Made by a program: the position numbers and the translations under genes. Below are positions 55,816 through 64,000 of a DNA stretch of 64,000 bases, one piece after another. The stretch is taken from NCBI RefSeq assembly GCF_003850245.1, contig NZ_CP031015.1:1984001-2048000 (forward strand). Direction: 5' to 3'. Position 1 is the stretch's first letter, and each line of letters begins with the position of its first letter. The notes below the pieces were generated by a model that saw nothing but the letters and a program-made list of their open reading frames with translations, ran no database searches and had not been told where the DNA came from. Source of the stretch: Microbacterium sp. ABRD28 (lineage in GTDB: Bacteria > Actinomycetota > Actinomycetes > Actinomycetales > Microbacteriaceae).

Positions 55816-56660
55816 ACGCGGGCGCTGGGCGAACATCGGCGGGCATCGATCTGCTCGCCGAACTGACGGCCGGCGCCGTCGCGGACGCCGAGCGTCGCTC
55901 CGCGGACACCCCGCTGGCTCAGGTGGAGCGCACCGCGCTGGCCCGCCCCGCGGCCAAGGATGCGCGCGCTGCGCTCGCCCCGAGCGCCGGGGTGAAGATC
56001 ATCGCGGAGGTCAAGCGCGCGAGTCCTTCGCGCGGGCCGCTCGCCGACATCCCCGACCCCGCCGCGCAGGCGCGGCGGTATCAGCAGGGCGGCGCCTCGG
56101 CCATCTCGGTCCTCACCGAGGAACGTCGCTTCTCGGGTAGCCTCGCCGACCTCGACGCCGTCGTGGCGGCGGTCGATCTGCCCGTTCTGCGCAAGGACTT
56201 CATCGCCACCGAGTACCAGGTCGTCGAGGCCCGAGCCGCCGGGGCCGACCTGGTGCTCCTCATCGTCGCCGCCCTCGCGCAGGATGACCTCGTCCGGCTG
56301 CACCGCCTCATCGGCGAGCTCGGCATGACCGCTCTCGTCGAGACGCACAGCGCCGACGAGGTGTCCCGGGCGATCGACCTCGGCGCGTCGGTGATCGGCG
56401 TCAATGCCCGCGACCTGTCGACGTTCGAGCTGGACCGTGACCTGTTCGGGCGCCTGGAACCCCTCATCCCCGAAGGAACCATCCGCATCGCGGAATCTGC
56501 GGTGTCGTCTCCGGACGACGTCGCGCACTACCGCGATCACGGTGCCGACGTGGTCCTCATCGGCGAAGCCCTCGTGACGGGCGACCCGGTGGCGACCCTC
56601 GGTCGGTTCCTCGCGGCGGGAGACCATCCCGCCGGCCGAAACCGGAAGGAGCGGACATGA
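55812..56660 (+). CDS. trpC: Indole-3-glycerol phosphate synthase
   Basis: Closes the indole ring from CdRP. The 282-residue barrel has [13 protein letters not shown] (catalytic Lys and Ser), [18 protein letters not shown] with the second Lys, [10 protein letters not shown] and [11 protein letters not shown] place the start at TTG 55812, which overlaps the preceding stop as TTGA; no ATG or GTG fits upstream of the conserved [15 protein letters not shown] starts are uncommon but occur in coupled genes. It overlaps trpB by 4 bases. Confidence 0.93.
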   Translation: MNAGAGRTSAGIDLLAELTAGAVADAERRSADTPLAQVERTALARPAAKDARAALAPSAGVKIIAEVKRASPSRGPLADIPDPAAQARRYQQGGASAISVLTEERRFSGSLADLDAVVAAVDLPVLRKDFIATEYQVVEARAAGADLVLLIVAALAQDDLVRLHRLIGELGMTALVETHSADEVSRAIDLGASVIGVNARDLSTFELDRDLFGRLEPLIPEGTIRIAESAVSSPDDVAHYRDHGADVVLIGEALVTGDPVATLGRFLAAGDHPAGRNRKERT

Positions 56661-57922
56661 GTCTGCGTGAAGCCGCAGGGCCATTCTTCGGCGAGTTCGG
56701 CGGGCGGTTCATGCCCGAATCGCTCATCGCCGCCATCGACGAGCTGAGCGCGGAGTACGACCGCGCGAAGAACGACCCGGTTTTCCAGGAGGAGTTCCTC
56801 GAACTGCTGCGCAGCTACGCGGGTCGACCGTCCATCATCACGGAGGTGCCGCGGTTCGCCGCGCACGCCGGTGGTGGCCGGGTGTTCCTCAAGCGCGAGG
56901 ATCTCAACCACACCGGTTCGCACAAGATCAACAATGTCCTCGGGCAAGCCCTGCTCACCCGCCGCCTCGGCAAGAAGCGCGTCATCGCCGAAACCGGCGC
57001 CGGCCAGCACGGCGTGGCCACGGCGACGGCGGCGGCGCTGTTCGGCCTCGAGTGCACCATCTACATGGGCGAGGTCGACACCGAGCGCCAGGCGCTGAAC
57101 GTCGCACGGATGCGCCTGCTCGGGGCCGAGGTCGTTCCGGTGACCACGGGCTCGCGCACCCTCAAGGACGCGATCAACGAGGCCTACCGCGACTGGGTGT
57201 CCAGCGTCGAGACGACCAACTACATCTTCGGCACGGCCGCGGGTCCCCACCCGTTCCCTGCCATGGTGCGCGATTTCCAGAAGGTCATCGGCGAAGAGGC
57301 GCGCCGGCAGCTCCTCGACGAGGTCGGTCGACTGCCCGACGCGGTCTTCGCGTGCGTGGGCGGGGGATCGAACGCGATCGGCATGTTCGACGCCTTCCTG
57401 GATGACGCCGATGTGCGCCTCTACGGGGTCGAAGCCGCCGGCGACGGCGTGGACACCGTACGCCATGCGGCGTCCATCGAGCGGGGCCGCCCGGGCGTCC
57501 TCCACGGCGCGAAGACCTTCGTCCTGCAGGACGAGGACGGGCAGACCGTGGAGTCCCATTCGATCTCCGCGGGCCTGGACTATCCGGGCGTCGGACCCGA
57601 GCACGCATGGCTCGCCTCGATCGGTCGGGCAGACTACATCCCCGCCACCGACGCCGAAGCGATGGCGGCGCTGCGGCTGCTCTCCGAGACGGAGGGCATC
57701 ATCCCCGCCATCGAGTCGGCGCACGCTCTGGCCGGCGCGATGCGCATCGGCGAGCAGCTGGGCCCCGATGCCGTCATCGCGATCTGCCTCTCCGGCCGCG
57801 GGGACAAGGACATGGACACCGCGGCACGCTACTTCGAGCTCTACGACGCAGGGATCGATCTCGCGGCAGCGGCGGCCGAACCCGTCGTCGACGCCGCCAA
57901 GGGCGAGGGCGTGAAGCTGTGA
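56657..57922 (+). CDS. trpB: Tryptophan synthase beta subunit
   Basis: Condenses indole with serine using PLP. The 421-residue protein starts [16 protein letters not shown]. The PLP Lys lies in [27 protein letters not shown] and [11 protein letters not shown] follow, the phosphate loop of PLP. Length fits TrpB1. It overlaps trpC and trpA by 4 bases. trpE, trpG, trpD and trpF are not in the window. Confidence 0.96.
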   Translation: MSLREAAGPFFGEFGGRFMPESLIAAIDELSAEYDRAKNDPVFQEEFLELLRSYAGRPSIITEVPRFAAHAGGGRVFLKREDLNHTGSHKINNVLGQALLTRRLGKKRVIAETGAGQHGVATATAAALFGLECTIYMGEVDTERQALNVARMRLLGAEVVPVTTGSRTLKDAINEAYRDWVSSVETTNYIFGTAAGPHPFPAMVRDFQKVIGEEARRQLLDEVGRLPDAVFACVGGGSNAIGMFDAFLDDADVRLYGVEAAGDGVDTVRHAASIERGRPGVLHGAKTFVLQDEDGQTVESHSISAGLDYPGVGPEHAWLASIGRADYIPATDAEAMAALRLLSETEGIIPAIESAHALAGAMRIGEQLGPDAVIAICLSGRGDKDMDTAARYFELYDAGIDLAAAAAEPVVDAAKGEGVKL

Positions 57923-58725
57923 CCTCATCCGTCTCGGCGGCGATCGACGCCGCCAAGGCCGATGGTCGCGGTGCCCTCGTCGGATACCTTCCGCTCGGCT
58001 TCCCCGACCTGGCCACGAGCATCGATGCCGCTGTCGCCCTGGCGGAGGCGGGAGCCGACGTCCTGGAGCTCGGCCCGCCGTATTCCGATCCGGTCATGGA
58101 CGGCACCGTGATCCAGGAGGCGACGCAGACGGCACTGGCCGCCGGGTTCCGCCTCCGCGACACGTTCACCGCCGTCGCCGAGATCACGCGGCAGACCGAC
58201 ACCCCGGTGCTGGTGATGACGTACTGGAACCCCGTGATGCAGTACGGGGTCGACCGGTTCGCCGACGACCTGCACTCGGCCGGGGGAGCGGGACTGATCA
58301 CGCCCGACGTCACTCCTGACGCTGCCGGGGACTGGATCGCGGCGTCCCGCCGCACCGACCTCGACCGGGTCTTCCTCGCCGCTCCCACGTCCACCGACGA
58401 GCGTCTCGACCTCATCGCGTCGAACTCGACGGGATTCGTCTACACGGTCTCCACGATGGGGATCACCGGCGTCCGCGAGGACCTCGACGCCGCCGCCCGA
58501 GGCCTCGTCGCGCGCCTGCGCGCGCACGGCGCCGAGCGCGCATGCGTCGGCATCGGCATCTCCAACGCCTCCCACGTTTCCGGCGTCCTGGAGTACGCGG
58601 ACGGCGCCATCGTCGGAACGGCCCTCGTCCGCGCCCTGCGCGACGGCGGCATCCCCGCCCTGCGAGACCTCGCCGCCGAGTTGCACGAGGGCACGATGTC
58701 CGCGGGCGCCGGACGCCCCGCTTAG
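57919..58725 (+). CDS. trpA: Tryptophan synthase alpha subunit
   Basis: Splits indole-3-glycerol phosphate and channels indole to TrpB. The 268-residue barrel has the catalytic Glu and Asp in [28 protein letters not shown], and loop 6 region [20 protein letters not shown] near the end is the phosphate site. GTG 57919 overlaps the trpB stop (GTGA). The TAG stop is part of the lgt -10 box. Confidence 0.95.
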   Translation: MTSSVSAAIDAAKADGRGALVGYLPLGFPDLATSIDAAVALAEAGADVLELGPPYSDPVMDGTVIQEATQTALAAGFRLRDTFTAVAEITRQTDTPVLVMTYWNPVMQYGVDRFADDLHSAGGAGLITPDVTPDAAGDWIAASRRTDLDRVFLAAPTSTDERLDLIASNSTGFVYTVSTMGITGVREDLDAAARGLVARLRAHGAERACVGIGISNASHVSGVLEYADGAIVGTALVRALRDGGIPALRDLAAELHEGTMSAGAGRPA

Positions 58726-58736
58726 ACTCGAATCCA
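58723..58736 (+). promoter_or_regulatory. lgt -10 with leaderless or near-leaderless start
   Basis: TAGACT (58723-58728) overlaps the trpA stop. The predicted start is 58735 or 58736, the A of the lgt ATG. Confidence 0.5.
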
Positions 58737-59737
58737 TGTCGTTCGCCCTCTCGAGCGCGGGAACCTCCGTGCTCGCCAGCATCCCGAGCCCCGAGATCAG
58801 CTTCATCCAGCTGGGACCGCTCCGCGTCTACTTCTACGCGCTGTGCATCATCGCCGGCATCGTGGTGGCGGTCCTGCTCACGAACCATCGACTGACCAAG
58901 CGCGGCGCAGAGCCGTGGGTCGTCATCGACGTCGCCCTTCTCGCGGTGCCGCTGGCCATCGTCGGCGCCCGGATCTTCCATGTGCTCACCCACCTGGGCT
59001 TCTACTTCTACGAGGGCTCGAACCCGTGGAACCCCCTCCAGCCCGGCTCGGTCTGGGCCATCTGGGAGGGCGGGATCGCCATCTACGGTGCGCTGATCGG
59101 CGGCGCGGTCGGCGCGTGGCTCGGCTGCCGTTGGACGGGGATCCGCTTCTGGTCCTTCGCGGATGCGCTGGCCCCCGGCATCCTGCTCGCGCAGGCCATC
59201 GGGCGCTTCGGGAACTGGTTCAACCAGGAACTGTTCGGCCTTCCCACCGACCTGCCGTGGGGTCTGGAGATCGACTCCGACAACGCCGCGTTCCCCCCGG
59301 GGCTGCCCGCCGATACGCTGTTCCACCCGACCTTCCTCTACGAGGTGATCTGGAACACGGCGGGCGTCTTCGTGCTGCTGTGGGCGGGGAAGCGTCTGCG
59401 GATGCAGTGGGGACGGCTGTTCGGCCTCTACCTGATCTGGTACAGCGCCGGCCGCATCGTGTGGGAGTCGATCCGCATCGATCCGAGCGACATCTACCTG
59501 GGGCTGCGCACCAACGTCTGGGCCGCGATCTTCGGCGTCATCGTGGGTCTGGCCATCATCATCGTGCAGCGTCGGCGCCACCCCGGCACCGAGCCGTCGC
59601 CCTATGTGGCCGGTCGGGAGTGGAAGGGCCGGGGCACGGTACAATCGCAGGACACCAACGACTTCGTCGACCTCAGCGAACCACCGGCGAACGAGGTCGC
59701 CGAGAGCGATGCCACAAGCACAGCCGCCAAGAAGTAG
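58736..59737 (+). CDS. lgt: Prolipoprotein diacylglyceryl transferase
   Basis: Attaches diacylglycerol to the lipobox Cys of prelipoproteins at the membrane; substrates in this window include the sulfonate-binding protein. The 333-residue protein has about seven helices and the Lgt signature GRFGNWFNQELFG. EGGIAIYGALIGGAVG and a conserved Arg region around SAGRIVWESIRID are also present. The C-terminal 50 residues are hydrophilic and variable. lgt after trpA is the normal actinobacterial order. Confidence 0.96.
   Translation: MSFALSSAGTSVLASIPSPEISFIQLGPLRVYFYALCIIAGIVVAVLLTNHRLTKRGAEPWVVIDVALLAVPLAIVGARIFHVLTHLGFYFYEGSNPWNPLQPGSVWAIWEGGIAIYGALIGGAVGAWLGCRWTGIRFWSFADALAPGILLAQAIGRFGNWFNQELFGLPTDLPWGLEIDSDNAAFPPGLPADTLFHPTFLYEVIWNTAGVFVLLWAGKRLRMQWGRLFGLYLIWYSAGRIVWESIRIDPSDIYLGLRTNVWAAIFGVIVGLAIIIVQRRRHPGTEPSPYVAGREWKGRGTVQSQDTNDFVDLSEPPANEVAESDATSTAAKK
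59640..59652 (+). promoter_or_regulatory. Possible gltB promoter inside lgt
   Basis: TACAAT (59640-59645) within the last part of lgt is a good -10, giving a leader of about 150 bases for gltB. No -35 is clear and it lies in coding sequence, so it is tentative. Confidence 0.3.
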
Positions 59738-59803
59738 GGGTGTTCATCAGCTGATTCGGGCCGACGTCGTCCCATCTTGAGCATCAATGTGAGGACGGTA
59801 CGC

Positions 59804-62800
59804 ATGGCCGCGAGTTCCGGCAGCAGCACCTCCACGTCGGTCGTGGGCGGTGGCTTCCCCGCCCGCCAGGGCATGTACGACCCGGCATTCGAGAAGGACG
59901 CCTGCGGGTTGGCGATGGTCGCGACGCTCCGAGGCGAACCGGGCCACGACATCATCGACCTGGCCCTGACGGCGCTGCGCAACCTCGAGCACCGCGGTGC
60001 GATCGGTTCGGATGCGGGCACCGGAGACGGAGCCGGCATCCTCACCCAGATGCCCGACGCCTTCTTCCGCGAGGTCGTCGACTTCGACCTGCCCCCGATG
60101 GGGGAGTACGCGGCGGGCATGGTCTTCCTGCCGCGCGACGAGGAGGCACGAGCCGAGCAGAAAGCCGGCATCGAACGGATCGCCGCCGGCGAGAACCTCG
60201 TCGTGCTCGGCTGGCGCGACGTGCCGGTCGCCGAGGAGCACCTGGGGAAGCTGGCCTTCGAGGCGCGCCCCGCCTTCGAGCAGATCTTCGTATCCCGTCC
60301 CGGTGAAGGCGATGCGCCGGCGCTGTCGGGCATCGATCTGGACCGGCGCACCTATCGGATGCGCAAGCGCGCCCGACACGAGCTCGACGCCTACTTCGTC
60401 TCGCTGTCGGCACGCACCATCGGCTACAAGGGCATGGTCACCACGCTCCAGCTCGAGCCGTTCTATCCCGACCTCCAGGATGAGCGCTTCGCCTCCGAGC
60501 TCGCCGTCGTGCACTCACGGTACTCCACCAACACCTTCCCCTCCTGGCCGCTTGCGCAGCCGCTGCGGATGCTCGCGCACAACGGCGAGATCAACACCGT
60601 CAAGGGCAACCGCAACTGGATGCGGGCGCGGCAGTCGCAGCTGGAGTCGGAGCTCCTCGGCGACATCCGTCCACTGCTGCCGATCTGCACCGTCGGCTCC
60701 AGTGACTCCGCGTCGTTCGACGAGGTTCTCGAGCTGCTGACGCTGACCGGCCGGAGCCTTCCGCACGCGGTGATGATGATGGTGCCCGAGGCCTACGAGA
60801 AGCAGGCCGACATCGCCCCCGATCTCCGGGCGTTCTACGACTACCACGCGAATCAGATGGAGCCGTGGGACGGCCCCGCGGCGCTGATCTTCACCGACGG
60901 CACGCTCGTGGGTGCGACGCTCGACCGCAACGGCCTGCGTCCGGGACGCTGGACGGAGACGACCGACGGCTTCGTCGTGATCGGCAGTGAGACCGGGGTC
61001 CTCGACATCGCCCCCGAGCGCATCAAGCGTCGGGGCCGGTTGCGCCCGGGCCGGATGTTCCTCGTCGACACCGAGGCCGGACGCATCGTCGAGGACGACG
61101 AGATCAAGCGCGACCTCGCGACCATGCATCCCTGGCAGGAGTGGCTGGATGCGGGGCGCGTGCGCCTGGCCGATCTGCCCGAGCGCGAGCACATCGTCCA
61201 CCCGATCGCCTCGATCACCCGTCGTCAGCGCACCTTCGGCTACACCGAGGAGGAGGTGCGGATCCTCCTGACCCCGATGGGGCAGAACGGCGCCGAGCCG
61301 CTCGGCGCGATGGGCAGCGACACCCCGGTCGCCGTCCTCAGCGACCGGCCGCGCCTGCTGTTCGACTACTTCGTCCAGCAGTTCGCGCAGGTCACCAACC
61401 CGCCGCTGGACTCGATCCGCGAAGAGGTCGTCACCTCCCTGTCGCTGGGGCTCGGGCCCGAGCGCAACCTGCTGTCGTGGGGACCGGACCACGCCCGCAC
61501 GGTGATGCTCGACTTCCCCGTGATCGACAACGACGAGCTCGCGAAGATCCAGCACATCGACACGGCACTGCCCGATCGGTCGTCGGTGACGATCCGAGGT
61601 CTCTATCGCGTCGAGGCCGGGCACAAGGGCATGCGCAAGCGGCTCGAACAGATGTGCACCGAGGTCGACCAGGCGATCGAGGACGGCGCGGAGCTCATCG
61701 TGCTCAGCGACCGCGACTCCAACAAAGACCTCGCACCGATCCCGTCGCTGCTCATGCTGGCTGCCGTCCACCACCACCTCATCCGACGTGAGACCCGCAT
61801 GAAGGTCGGTCTCGTCGTCGAAGCCGGTGACGTGCGCGAGGTGCACCACATCGCCACCCTCATCGGCTACGGTGCGTCGGCGGTGAACCCCTACCTGGCG
61901 ATGGAGACGGTCGAATACCTCGTCCGCGCGGGTTACATCACCGGCGTCACCCCCGAGAAGGCGGTGAAGAACCTCATCTACGCCCTCGGCAAGGGCGTGC
62001 TGAAGATCATGTCGAAGATGGGCATCTCCACCGTGTCGTCCTACGCCGGTGCCCAGGTCTTCGAGGCTGTCGGGCTGTCGCAGGAGCTCGTGGAGACCTA
62101 CTTCACGGGAACCGAGACCAAGCTCGGGGGCGTCGGGCTCGACGTCATCGCCGCCGAGAACGCCGCACGCCACGCCTACGCGTATCCCGAAGACGCCGCG
62201 GTGCGTGCGCACGAGCGGCTGTGGACCGGGGGCGAGTACCAGTGGCGCCGTGACGGATCGCCGCACCTCTTCAACCCCGACACCGTGTTCCGTCTGCAGC
62301 ATGCGACGCGCACGCGGCGGTACGACATCTTCCGCGAATACACGAAGCTGGTCGACGATCAGGCGGCCGAGCTCAAGACCCTTCGTGGGCTGTTCCAGCT
62401 GCGGTCGGGGGTGCGCCCCCCGGTGCCCATCGACGAGGTCGAGCCCGTATCGGCGATCGTGAAGCGTTTCCAGACCGGAGCGATGAGCTACGGCTCGATC
62501 TCCCAGGAGGCGCACGAGACCCTCGCGATCGCGATGAACCGCATCGGCGGTCGATCGAACACCGGTGAGGGCGGCGAAGACGTCGAGCGCCTGCTCGACC
62601 CGGTGCGGCGCAGCTCGATCAAGCAGGTCGCATCGGGACGGTTCGGGGTCACGAGTCTCTACCTGACCGAGGCCGACGACATCCAGATCAAGCTGGCCCA
62701 GGGCGCCAAGCCCGGCGAGGGCGGACAGCTCCCTCCGGCGAAGGTGTACCCGTGGGTCGCGCGCACGCGCCACGCCACCGCAGGCGTCGGGCTCATCTCG

Positions 62801-64000
62801 CCACCGCCCCACCACGACATCTACTCGATCGAAGACCTCAAGCAGCTCATCTTCGACCTGAAGCGCTCCAACCCCGGCGCCCGGATCCACGTCAAGCTGG
62901 TGAGCCAGTCGGGGATCGGCGCGGTCGCGGCGGGCACGGCCAAGGCGCTGGCCGACGTCATCCTCGTCTCGGGGCACGATGGAGGTACGGGCGCGAGCCC
63001 GCTCAACTCGCTCAAGCACGCGGGCACCCCGTGGGAGCTGGGGCTGGCCGAGACGCAGCAGACGCTCATGCTCAACGGGATGCGCGATCGCGTGGTCGTG
63101 CAGGTCGACGGTCAGCTCAAGACCGGGCGCGATGTCATCATCGGCGCCCTCCTGGGCGCGGAGGAGTTCGGCTTCGCCACCGCACCGCTCGTGGTCTCGG
63201 GCTGCATCATGATGCGCGTGTGCCACCTCGACACCTGTCCGGTCGGCGTCGCGACGCAGAACCCGACGCTGCGGGCACGCTTCAACGGCAAGCCGGAGTT
63301 CGTGGTGAACTTCATGGAGTTCGTCGCCCAGGAGGTGCGCGAGTACCTCGCGGAGCTGGGGTTCCGCTCTCTCGACGAGGCCATCGGCCGCACCGAGATG
63401 CTCGACCTGAACGGCGCGATCGAGCACTGGAAGGCCAGTGGCCTCGACCTCACGCCCGTCCTCCACGGACCGAACTTCGCCGAAGACGAGCCGCGGCGCC
63501 ACGGTCGCGCCCAGCTGCACGAGCTCGAGGAGCACTTCGACACGGTGCTCATCGAGCGAGCCCGCGACGTGATCGAGCGCGGCGGGTCTGTGACGATCGA
63601 TCTGCCCATCCGCAACACCGAGCGCGCCGTCGGCACGCTCCTCGGGCATCACGTCACCCGTGCACGAGGGGAGAACGGTCTGCCCTCGGGATCGATCACC
63701 GTCAACCTCACCGGCTCGGCCGGTCAATCTCTCGGTGCATTCATGCCGGCGGGGATCACGCTGCGTCTCGAGGGCGACTCCAACGACTACGTCGGCAAGG
63801 GCCTGTCCGGGGGCCAGATCGTGATCCGCCCGCCGCGCGGAGCGTCGTTCGACGCGTCGAAGAACGTCATCGCCGGCAACGTCATCGGCTACGGGGCCAC
63901 CCAGGGCACGATGTTCCTCCGGGGCGTCGTGGGGGAGCGGTTCCTCGTCCGCAACTCCGGCGCGACCGCGGTCGTCGAGGGCGTGGGCGATCATGCCCTC
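59804..64000 (+). CDS. gltB: Glutamate synthase large subunit, 3' end cut by window
   Basis: Makes glutamate from 2-oxoglutarate and glutamine with NADPH (with GltD). The window holds 1399 codons of about 1520. The N-terminal glutaminase domain has the nucleophile Cys34 ([11 protein letters not shown]), freed by removing a 33-residue propeptide. The central domain follows. The FMN and Fe-S domain has [34 protein letters not shown] and the 3Fe-4S run [21 protein letters not shown]. The GXGXG-type C-terminal domain follows (GGQIVIRPP). ATG 59804 has GAGGAC 7 bases upstream. A later ATG (59873) would give a propeptide of 10 residues. Confidence 0.95.
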   Translation, partial: MAASSGSSTSTSVVGGGFPARQGMYDPAFEKDACGLAMVATLRGEPGHDIIDLALTALRNLEHRGAIGSDAGTGDGAGILTQMPDAFFREVVDFDLPPMGEYAAGMVFLPRDEEARAEQKAGIERIAAGENLVVLGWRDVPVAEEHLGKLAFEARPAFEQIFVSRPGEGDAPALSGIDLDRRTYRMRKRARHELDAYFVSLSARTIGYKGMVTTLQLEPFYPDLQDERFASELAVVHSRYSTNTFPSWPLAQPLRMLAHNGEINTVKGNRNWMRARQSQLESELLGDIRPLLPICTVGSSDSASFDEVLELLTLTGRSLPHAVMMMVPEAYEKQADIAPDLRAFYDYHANQMEPWDGPAALIFTDGTLVGATLDRNGLRPGRWTETTDGFVVIGSETGVLDIAPERIKRRGRLRPGRMFLVDTEAGRIVEDDEIKRDLATMHPWQEWLDAGRVRLADLPEREHIVHPIASITRRQRTFGYTEEEVRILLTPMGQNGAEPLGAMGSDTPVAVLSDRPRLLFDYFVQQFAQVTNPPLDSIREEVVTSLSLGLGPERNLLSWGPDHARTVMLDFPVIDNDELAKIQHIDTALPDRSSVTIRGLYRVEAGHKGMRKRLEQMCTEVDQAIEDGAELIVLSDRDSNKDLAPIPSLLMLAAVHHHLIRRETRMKVGLVVEAGDVREVHHIATLIGYGASAVNPYLAMETVEYLVRAGYITGVTPEKAVKNLIYALGKGVLKIMSKMGISTVSSYAGAQVFEAVGLSQELVETYFTGTETKLGGVGLDVIAAENAARHAYAYPEDAAVRAHERLWTGGEYQWRRDGSPHLFNPDTVFRLQHATRTRRYDIFREYTKLVDDQAAELKTLRGLFQLRSGVRPPVPIDEVEPVSAIVKRFQTGAMSYGSISQEAHETLAIAMNRIGGRSNTGEGGEDVERLLDPVRRSSIKQVASGRFGVTSLYLTEADDIQIKLAQGAKPGEGGQLPPAKVYPWVARTRHATAGVGLISPPPHHDIYSIEDLKQLIFDLKRSNPGARIHVKLVSQSGIGAVAAGTAKALADVILVSGHDGGTGASPLNSLKHAGTPWELGLAETQQTLMLNGMRDRVVVQVDGQLKTGRDVIIGALLGAEEFGFATAPLVVSGCIMMRVCHLDTCPVGVATQNPTLRARFNGKPEFVVNFMEFVAQEVREYLAELGFRSLDEAIGRTEMLDLNGAIEHWKASGLDLTPVLHGPNFAEDEPRRHGRAQLHELEEHFDTVLIERARDVIERGGSVTIDLPIRNTERAVGTLLGHHVTRARGENGLPSGSITVNLTGSAGQSLGAFMPAGITLRLEGDSNDYVGKGLSGGQIVIRPPRGASFDASKNVIAGNVIGYGATQGTMFLRGVVGERFLVRNSGATAVVEGVGDHAL

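Noticed and set aside
59738..59803. Minimal ATG-TGA frame (59787-59792) and glutamine-type riboswitch before gltB
   Set aside because: The ATGTGA lies on the Shine-Dalgarno and is probably chance. The 66-base gap shows no riboswitch-like core.
60515..63994. Minus-strand open frame of 1159 codons opposite gltB
   Set aside because: Same shadow effect; gltB on the + strand shows every expected motif over this stretch.

Overview
This window is a high-GC stretch of an actinobacterial chromosome. The gene order is the conserved actinobacterial core: ruvCAB-yajC-secDF-rel, then alaS-ruvX-mltG-aroECKBQ-efp-nusB, pyrRBC-carAB-pyrF-gmk-rpoZ, metK-priA-fmt-rsmB-rpe, and his-trp-lgt-gltB. The family Microbacteriaceae, and probably Microbacterium, is the best guess. 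This rests on the S4 protein type, the DUF349 and small HGxxPAAW proteins, and a Rieske/metallo-beta-lactamase protein resembling the UDP-MurNAc hydroxylase that makes N-glycolyl muramic acid, a known trait of that genus. The genus call is inference; the class is secure. I support 61 protein genes, two of them cut by the window edges. I see no tRNA, rRNA, insertion sequence, CRISPR array or prophage.

Layout. 1-10.5 kb: tail of a YebC-type regulator, Holliday junction resolution (ruvCAB, with a LexA-like box before ruvA), Sec accessory proteins (yajC, secD, secF), the bifunctional (p)ppGpp enzyme Rel, then three minus-strand genes (AbiEi-like, DUF349, small membrane protein). 10.5-24.3 kb: rarA, a TPR protein, rpsD behind a strongly folded leader, alaS, ruvX, mltG, the shikimate genes in a nearly gapless run, efp and nusB. 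24.3-28.8 kb: an accessory segment with guanine deaminase, the Rieske/MBL protein, and a putative PD-(D/E)XK protein flanked by copies of a palindromic repeat. 28.8-38.4 kb: a complete pyrimidine operon led by pyrR with a PyrR-type RNA hairpin at its ribosome binding site, ending in a guanylate kinase that carries an extra N-terminal mIHF-like domain.

38.4-45.3 kb: a translationally coupled sulfur and acetate module inserted between gmk and rpoZ (sulfonate-type ABC transporter, acetyl-CoA synthetase, O-acetylhomoserine sulfhydrylase, CoA-binding protein). 45.3-52.6 kb: rpoZ, metK, priA, fmt, rsmB, rpe and a membrane protein. 52.6-58.7 kb: hisE-G-F-I running directly into the trp segment (Trp-associated membrane protein, HGxxPAAW protein, trpC-B-A), with no trpE where related genomes usually carry it. 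58.7-64 kb: lgt and most of gltB.

Two expression themes recur. Many genes overlap by 1-17 bases (ATGA, GTGA, TTGA, TGATG), so translational coupling is the rule. Several operon heads have a -10 like TANNNT or CANNNT exactly 12-13 bases before the start codon, the geometry of leaderless mRNAs in actinobacteria (ruvC, ruvA, rarA, rpe, hisE, lgt and others).
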